Assembly: GCA_044349205.1 (NCBI GenBank) | Contig: JBIKRJ010000059.1 | Coordinates: forward strand, 1-11,392 | Length of the DNA stretch: 11,392 nucleotides | Source of the DNA: UBA9547 sp044349205 | Lineage (GTDB): Bacteria > Bacteroidota > Bacteroidia > Cytophagales > UBA9547 | Direction of reading: 5' to 3' | In this document: in pieces, positions 6,809-11,392 of the stretch | Position numbering within the stretch: the stretch's first letter is position 1 | Layout: each line of letters begins with the position of its first letter | The notes under the pieces: generated by a model | The model's input: only the letters and a program-made list of their open reading frames with translations | What the model was told of the DNA's origin: nothing | Databases searched by the model: none | Made by a program: the position numbers and the translations under genes

Positions 6809-6829
6809 GAAATTAAGTCTAAAAAAAAC

Positions 6830-9800
6830 TTAGTCTTGGTATTCGACTTTGCGTTTTGCAGCCAACTCTTTTGCTGCCACTAGCGACTCGTATTCCATTT
6901 TATTGGCTACCACAATGTCTTCGTATTCGCGCAAACCTGTACCAGCAGGAATCAAGTGACCAACAATCACGTTTTCTTTCAAGCCAACCAAGTAATCGGC
7001 TTTACCACGAATAGCCGCCTCACTCAATACTTTGGTCGTCTCTTGGAACGAGGCCGCCGATATCCAACTTACAGTACCCAATGAAGCTTGCGTGATACCT
7101 TGCAATGCAGGTTGAGAAACAGCAGCCTCCGCATCGCGCACTTCAACCAATTTTTGGTCTTTACGCTTCAACTGTGAATTCTCATCCCTCAACTGACGAA
7201 GAGTTACAATCTGACCAGGTTGTAGATTTGGCGAATCACCAGCTTCTACCACTACCTTTTTGTCTAGAATGTCGTCGTTTTCATGACGGAACATAAACTT
7301 GTCAACTATTTGTCCTTGCAAGAAATTAGTATCTCCAGCTTGGATGATTTCAACTTTCTGCATCATTTGGCGCACAATCACCTCGCAGTGTTTGTCGTTG
7401 ATTTTCACACCTTGCAAACGGTAAACTTCCTGAATCTCATTTACCAAATACTCTTGCACGGCTGTTGGCCCTTTGATATTTAAAATATCGTCGGGAGAAA
7501 CTGCTCCATCTGTGAGGGCATAACCAGCTCTTACAAAGTCATTGTCTTGCACCAAAATATGTTTTGACAATGGAACTTGATATTTTTTCTTCACCCCATC
7601 TTTAGACTCAATGGTGATTTCACGGTTACCGCGTTTAACGCCACCGTATGTTACCACACCGTCTATTTCAGAAACAACGGCAGGATTTGAAGGATTACGC
7701 GCTTCAAACAATTCTGTAACACGAGGCAAACCACCCGTGATATCACGAGTTTTGCCACCAATACGAGGAATCTTGGCCAAAACCTGTCCAGCTTTGATAC
7801 TTTCATGGTCGTTCACGACAATGTGAGCGCCCACTGGCAAGTTATAAGTGCGAAGTTCGCCATTTTTAGGCTTAATGTTCAAAGCAGGGTTTTTCGCTTT
7901 ATCTTTTGTTTCGATAATCACTTTTTCTCTGTGCCCAGTTTGTTCATCAGACTCTTCTTTGAATGTGATACCTTCTTCAATGGCGTCAAATTCCACCACA
8001 CCTTCGTATTCAGAAAGTATAACAGCATTGTAGGGATCCCAGAAACAAAGTTCATCACCTTTTTTCACAGAAGCACCTTCTTTCACTTTCAAGAATGCAC
8101 CATAAGGAACATTATTGGTAATCAAGACTTTGTTAGAGCCTTTTTCCACAATTCTTAGTTCGCCTGAACGGCCCAACACCACTTCTACTTTCTCGCCTTC
8201 GTTGGTTACAGAACTTACCGTTCTAATTTCTTCAAACTGTACAACACCTTCGAATTTTGCTTTGATAGTAGCTTCAGTGGCAATATTTGAAGCAGTACCA
8301 CCTACGTGGAAAGTACGAAGCGTAAGCTGTGTACCCGGTTCACCGATAGATTGTGCTGCAATAACACCCACAGCTTCGCCTTTTTGCACCATTTTACCTG
8401 TGGTTAGGTTGCGGCCGTAGCATTTCGCACAAACTCCTTTTTGCGTTTCGCAGGTCAATACCGAACGAATTTCTACTCCTTCAAGGCTAGTTTCATCGAT
8501 ACGCCTTGCAGTTTCTTCACGTATTTCATCGCCAGAGGCTACAATCAATTCATTTGTCAATGGATCGAACACATCGTGCACAGAAACACGACCTAGAATA
8601 CGATCGGCCAATGGCTCAATTACATCTTCGTTTTCTTTCAAGGCCGTTACAAACAATCCACGAAGCGTACCACAATCTGCCTCGTTGATAACGACATCTT
8701 GTGCTACGTCCACCAACCTACGAGTAAGATAACCCGCATCAGCAGTTTTCAAGGCCGTATCTGCCAGACCTTTACGTGCACCGTGAGTAGAAATAAAATA
8801 CTCAATTACATCCAATCCTTCTTTGAAGTTTGAAAGAATAGGGTTTTCAATGATTTCACCCACAGAACCTTGAAGGTTTTTCTGAGGCTTGGCCATCAAT
8901 CCCCTCATACCACCCAACTGACGAATTTGTTCTCTAGAACCACGAGCTCCAGAGTGCATCATCATATAAATAGCATTGAATCCTTGTTGGTCATTTTCCA
9001 ACTGTCTCATCAAAGTCTCAGTAATTTGAGAGTTGATACGAGTCCAGATGTCGATTACCTGATTGTAACGCTCATTATCGGTAATTAGACCCATCAAATA
9101 GTTTTGCCAAACCGACTCCACTTCTTCTTTGGCTTGTTTTACCAACGGTTCTTTCTCGTCAGGTATCTTAATGGCATCCAAACCTATTGAAAGTCCACCA
9201 CGGAAAGCTGATTGGAACCCAAGCTCTTTGATGGCATCCAAGAATTTGGCAGTCTTCGACATACCCGAAGTCTTGAACACATCTGAGATGATCTGTTGTA
9301 ATTTTTTCTTGGTCAAAAGCTCGTTTACATACCCTACCTCCTCAGGAATAAGTTGGTTGAATAATACACGACCAGCCACTGTTTCAATAAGTTTTTCTAC
9401 AAGCTCACCTTTTTCGTTTCTGGCTTTTGCTTTTACTTTGATAAATGCGTGTGGCGAAAGTTTTCCTTCGTTCATGGCAATTACCACTTCTTCAGCACCA
9501 TAAAACACCCCTCCTTCTCCCAAAATTGGATATTCGGGTGTGCTCTTGCGCCCTTTGGTAATGTAATACAAGCCCAACACCATGTCTTGCGATGGTACCG
9601 TAACTGGCGCACCATTGGCAGGGTTCAATATGTTGTGCGAAGCAAGCATCAACAAAGAAGCTTCCAAGATAGCCTCGTGTCCTAGCGGCACGTGAACAGC
9701 CATTTGGTCGCCGTCAAAGTCGGCGTTGAAGGCAGTACATACAAGAGGGTGAAGCTGTATCGCTTTTCCTTCTATCAAACGTGGTTGGAAAGCTTGAATA

Positions 9801-11140
9801 CCTAATCTGTGCAATGTTGGCGCACGGTTTAGAAGTACAGGATGTCCCTTCAATACATTTTCAAGGATATCCCACACCACGGCATCTTTGCGATCGACAA
9901 TTTTCTTCGCCGATTTTACTGTTTTTACTATGCCTCTTTCAATCAGTTTTCTGATAATAAAAGGTTTGAATAGCTCGGCTGCCATGTCTTTTGGAAGTCC
10001 GCACTCGTGTAGTTTCAACTCTGGACCTACTACAATCACTGAACGGCCAGAATAATCGACCCTTTTTCCCAAGAGGTTTTGACGGAAACGACCTTGCTTA
10101 CCTTTAAGCATGTCGCTCAAAGATTTCAACGCACGGTTTCCTTCGGCTCTTACAGCATTTACTTTTCTTGAATTGTCGAAAAGTGAATCAACTGCTTCTT
10201 GAAGCATCCTTTTTTCGTTACGAAGAATTACTTCAGGGGCTTTAATTTCAATAAGTCTTTTCAGACGATTATTGCGTATGATGACACGACGATACAAATC
10301 ATTCAAATCGGAAGTGGCAAAACGACCACCATCCAATGGCACCAATGGACGTAATTCAGGTGGAATAACAGGCACCATACGAATTACCATCCATTCTGGA
10401 CGGTTTTCAATTCGAGTGCGCGCATCGCGAAATGCTTCCACTACTTTCAACCTTTTCAAAGCATCTGACTTACGCTGTTGTGAAGTGTCGTTGGCAGCTG
10501 CGTGGCGTAGGGAATACGAAAGTTCGTCCAACTTTGTACGAGACAACAACATTTCCAATGCATCGGCTCCCATTTTAGCAATAAACTTATTTGGGTCGGC
10601 ATCATCCAACAACTGATTCTCTCTTGGCAATTTGTCCAAAATTTCCAGGTACTCGTCTTCAGTAAGGAAGTCAAGATAATTAACACCATCAGCAGCTTTT
10701 ACACCGGCTTGAATTACCACATAACGCTCGTAGTAAATGATTTGGTCAAGTTTCTTGGTAGGAAGACCAAGCAAGTATCCAATTTTGTTGGGCAAAGAGC
10801 GGAAATACCAAATGTGTGCAACAGGCACTACAAGTTCAATGTGGCCCATGCGCTCTCTACGCACCTTTTTTTCAGTGACTTCGACACCACAACGGTCACA
10901 TATTATGCCTTTGTAGCGTATTCTTTTGTACTTGCCGCAATGACATTCCCAGTCCTTCACAGGTCCAAAAATTCTTTCACAGAACAAACCGCCCATTTCG
11001 GGTTTATAGGTTCTGTAATTGATTGTTTCTGGTTGTGTCACTTCACCGTGTGAGCTTTCCAAGATTGACTCGGGCGAAGCAAGGCTGATGGTTACTTTCG
11101 TAAAGTCAGCTGTGAATTTTTTATTTTTTTTGAATGACAT
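6830..11140 (-). CDS. rpoC: DNA-directed RNA polymerase subunit beta'
   Basis: RpoC forms the catalytic clamp side of RNA polymerase and holds the active-site magnesium. The 1436-residue protein is complete. The N-terminal zinc site is Cys66, Cys68, Cys81 and Cys84 (CHCGKYKR to CDRC). The catalytic loop NADFDGDQM supplies Asp474, Asp476 and Asp478. The bridge-helix region is near 787-815 (GARKGLADTALKTADAGYLTRR), and the trigger-loop region near 921-949 includes GVIAAQSIGEPGTQLT. The second zinc site is Cys823, Cys897, Cys904 and Cys907 (CETQKGVCAKCYGR). The jaw and C-terminal sandwich-hybrid repeats are present to the end. The length is near that usual in Bacteroidota. The ATG giving MSFKKNKKF lies 43 bp after the rpoB stop with no strong Shine-Dalgarno sequence. 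It is co-transcribed with rpoB and ends in a strong terminator. Confidence 0.99.
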   Translation of the reverse strand: MSFKKNKKFTADFTKVTISLASPESILESSHGEVTQPETINYRTYKPEMGGLFCERIFGPVKDWECHCGKYKRIRYKGIICDRCGVEVTEKKVRRERMGHIELVVPVAHIWYFRSLPNKIGYLLGLPTKKLDQIIYYERYVVIQAGVKAADGVNYLDFLTEDEYLEILDKLPRENQLLDDADPNKFIAKMGADALEMLLSRTKLDELSYSLRHAAANDTSQQRKSDALKRLKVVEAFRDARTRIENRPEWMVIRMVPVIPPELRPLVPLDGGRFATSDLNDLYRRVIIRNNRLKRLIEIKAPEVILRNEKRMLQEAVDSLFDNSRKVNAVRAEGNRALKSLSDMLKGKQGRFRQNLLGKRVDYSGRSVIVVGPELKLHECGLPKDMAAELFKPFIIRKLIERGIVKTVKSAKKIVDRKDAVVWDILENVLKGHPVLLNRAPTLHRLGIQAFQPRLIEGKAIQLHPLVCTAFNADFDGDQMAVHVPLGHEAILEASLLMLASHNILNPANGAPVTVPSQDMVLGLYYITKGRKSTPEYPILGEGGVFYGAEEVVIAMNEGKLSPHAFIKVKAKARNEKGELVEKLIETVAGRVLFNQLIPEEVGYVNELLTKKKLQQIISDVFKTSGMSKTAKFLDAIKELGFQSAFRGGLSIGLDAIKIPDEKEPLVKQAKEEVESVWQNYLMGLITDNERYNQVIDIWTRINSQITETLMRQLENDQQGFNAIYMMMHSGARGSREQIRQLGGMRGLMAKPQKNLQGSVGEIIENPILSNFKEGLDVIEYFISTHGARKGLADTALKTADAGYLTRRLVDVAQDVVINEADCGTLRGLFVTALKENEDVIEPLADRILGRVSVHDVFDPLTNELIVASGDEIREETARRIDETSLEGVEIRSVLTCETQKGVCAKCYGRNLTTGKMVQKGEAVGVIAAQSIGEPGTQLTLRTFHVGGTASNIATEATIKAKFEGVVQFEEIRTVSSVTNEGEKVEVVLGRSGELRIVEKGSNKVLITNNVPYGAFLKVKEGASVKKGDELCFWDPYNAVILSEYEGVVEFDAIEEGITFKEESDEQTGHREKVIIETKDKAKNPALNIKPKNGELRTYNLPVGAHIVVNDHESIKAGQVLAKIPRIGGKTRDITGGLPRVTELFEARNPSNPAVVSEIDGVVTYGGVKRGNREITIESKDGVKKKYQVPLSKHILVQDNDFVRAGYALTDGAVSPDDILNIKGPTAVQEYLVNEIQEVYRLQGVKINDKHCEVIVRQMMQKVEIIQAGDTNFLQGQIVDKFMFRHENDDILDKKVVVEAGDSPNLQPGQIVTLRQLRDENSQLKRKDQKLVEVRDAEAAVSQPALQGITQASLGTVSWISAASFQETTKVLSEAAIRGKADYLVGLKENVIVGHLIPAGTGLREYEDIVVANKMEYESLVAAKELAAKRKVEYQD

Positions 11141-11183
11141 GTTTTTTCGATAATGGTTGAAAATAAACCTAATCTAGCCTTTC

Positions 11184-11392
11184 TTAATTCATCGTGAGTT
11201 CTAAAGCCAATCCTCTTAGTTCATGTACCAATACATTGAAAGATTCAGGAATATTTGGCTTAGGAAGATTGTCGCCTTTCACGATGGCTTCGTATGCTTT
11301 AGCACGGCCCACTACATCGTCCGATTTGACAGTCAATATCTCTTGCAAGATATGAGACGCACCAAATGCTTCGATTGCCCAAACCTCCATTT
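11184..11392 (-). CDS. rpoB: DNA-directed RNA polymerase subunit beta, C-terminal fragment
   Basis: Only the last 69 or so codons are inside the window; the gene continues past the right edge. The segment MEVWAIEAFGASHILQEIL, then SDDVVGRAKAYEAIVKG and PNIPESFNVLVHELRGLAL, is the highly conserved RpoB C-terminus that contacts RpoC in the clamp. The first methionine visible is internal (the GEMEVWA motif), not the start. The gene ends with TAA and is followed 43 bp later by rpoC, the standard rpoBC order. There is no sign of truncation other than the window boundary. Confidence 0.98.
   Translation of the reverse strand, partial: MEVWAIEAFGASHILQEILTVKSDDVVGRAKAYEAIVKGDNLPKPNIPESFNVLVHELRGLALELTMN

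Noticed and set aside
7805..8158. A 117-codon plus-strand frame, and others like it, opposite rpoC
   Set aside because: rpoC is unmistakable across this whole stretch; the antisense frames are Phe/Ser-rich by-products of its codon use.

Overview
The window looks like chromosome of a member of the Bacteroidota, probably a free-living Cytophagales/Sphingobacteriales-type organism. The evidence is a very large secreted surface protein with lamin-tail domains and a type IX secretion-like C-terminal domain, a serine palmitoyltransferase-type enzyme (Bacteroidota commonly make sphingolipids), weak or absent Shine-Dalgarno sequences before most genes, and promoter-like octamers of the Bacteroidetes -7 form TAnnTTTG. 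No database search was possible; all names come from reading motifs in the translations.

Layout, left to right. (1) 1-2726, minus strand: three overlapping genes transcribed in the order serine palmitoyltransferase-like enzyme (spt), GNAT-fold acyltransferase, extended SDR/NAD-dependent epimerase (cut by the left edge). They overlap by 13 bp and 4 bp, so they are very likely one operon. Together they match the enzyme classes needed to make a bacterial dihydroceramide: condensation of serine with a fatty acyl thioester, N-acylation, and ketone reduction. (2) 2727-3086: a 360-bp divergent intergenic region with a perfect 8-bp inverted repeat just before spt, a further hairpin followed by a T run, and a -7-like element before the plus-strand gene. 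(3) 3087-4085, plus strand: a FabH-type beta-ketoacyl-ACP synthase III with a full Cys-His-Asn triad. It stands apart from any visible fatty-acid synthesis cluster and back to back with the sphingolipid operon. (4) 4090-6693, minus strand: an 867-residue secreted, multidomain surface protein whose 3' end lies only 4 bp from the end of fabH. (5) 6772-6808: a strong rho-independent terminator oriented for the minus strand. (6) 6830-11392, minus strand: rpoC (complete) and the 3' end of rpoB, the conserved RNA polymerase pair.

How the parts work together. The rpoBC block is housekeeping and ends in its own terminator, so the surface protein is probably transcribed separately. The left 4 kb is lipid metabolism: Spt, the GNAT protein and the SDR plausibly form a ceramide pathway, and the divergent FabH could supply or shape the acyl primers (for example branched starters). 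This link is inference from position and enzyme class. The most interesting content is this compact sphingolipid module. No RNA genes, mobile elements, CRISPR arrays or recombination sites were seen.
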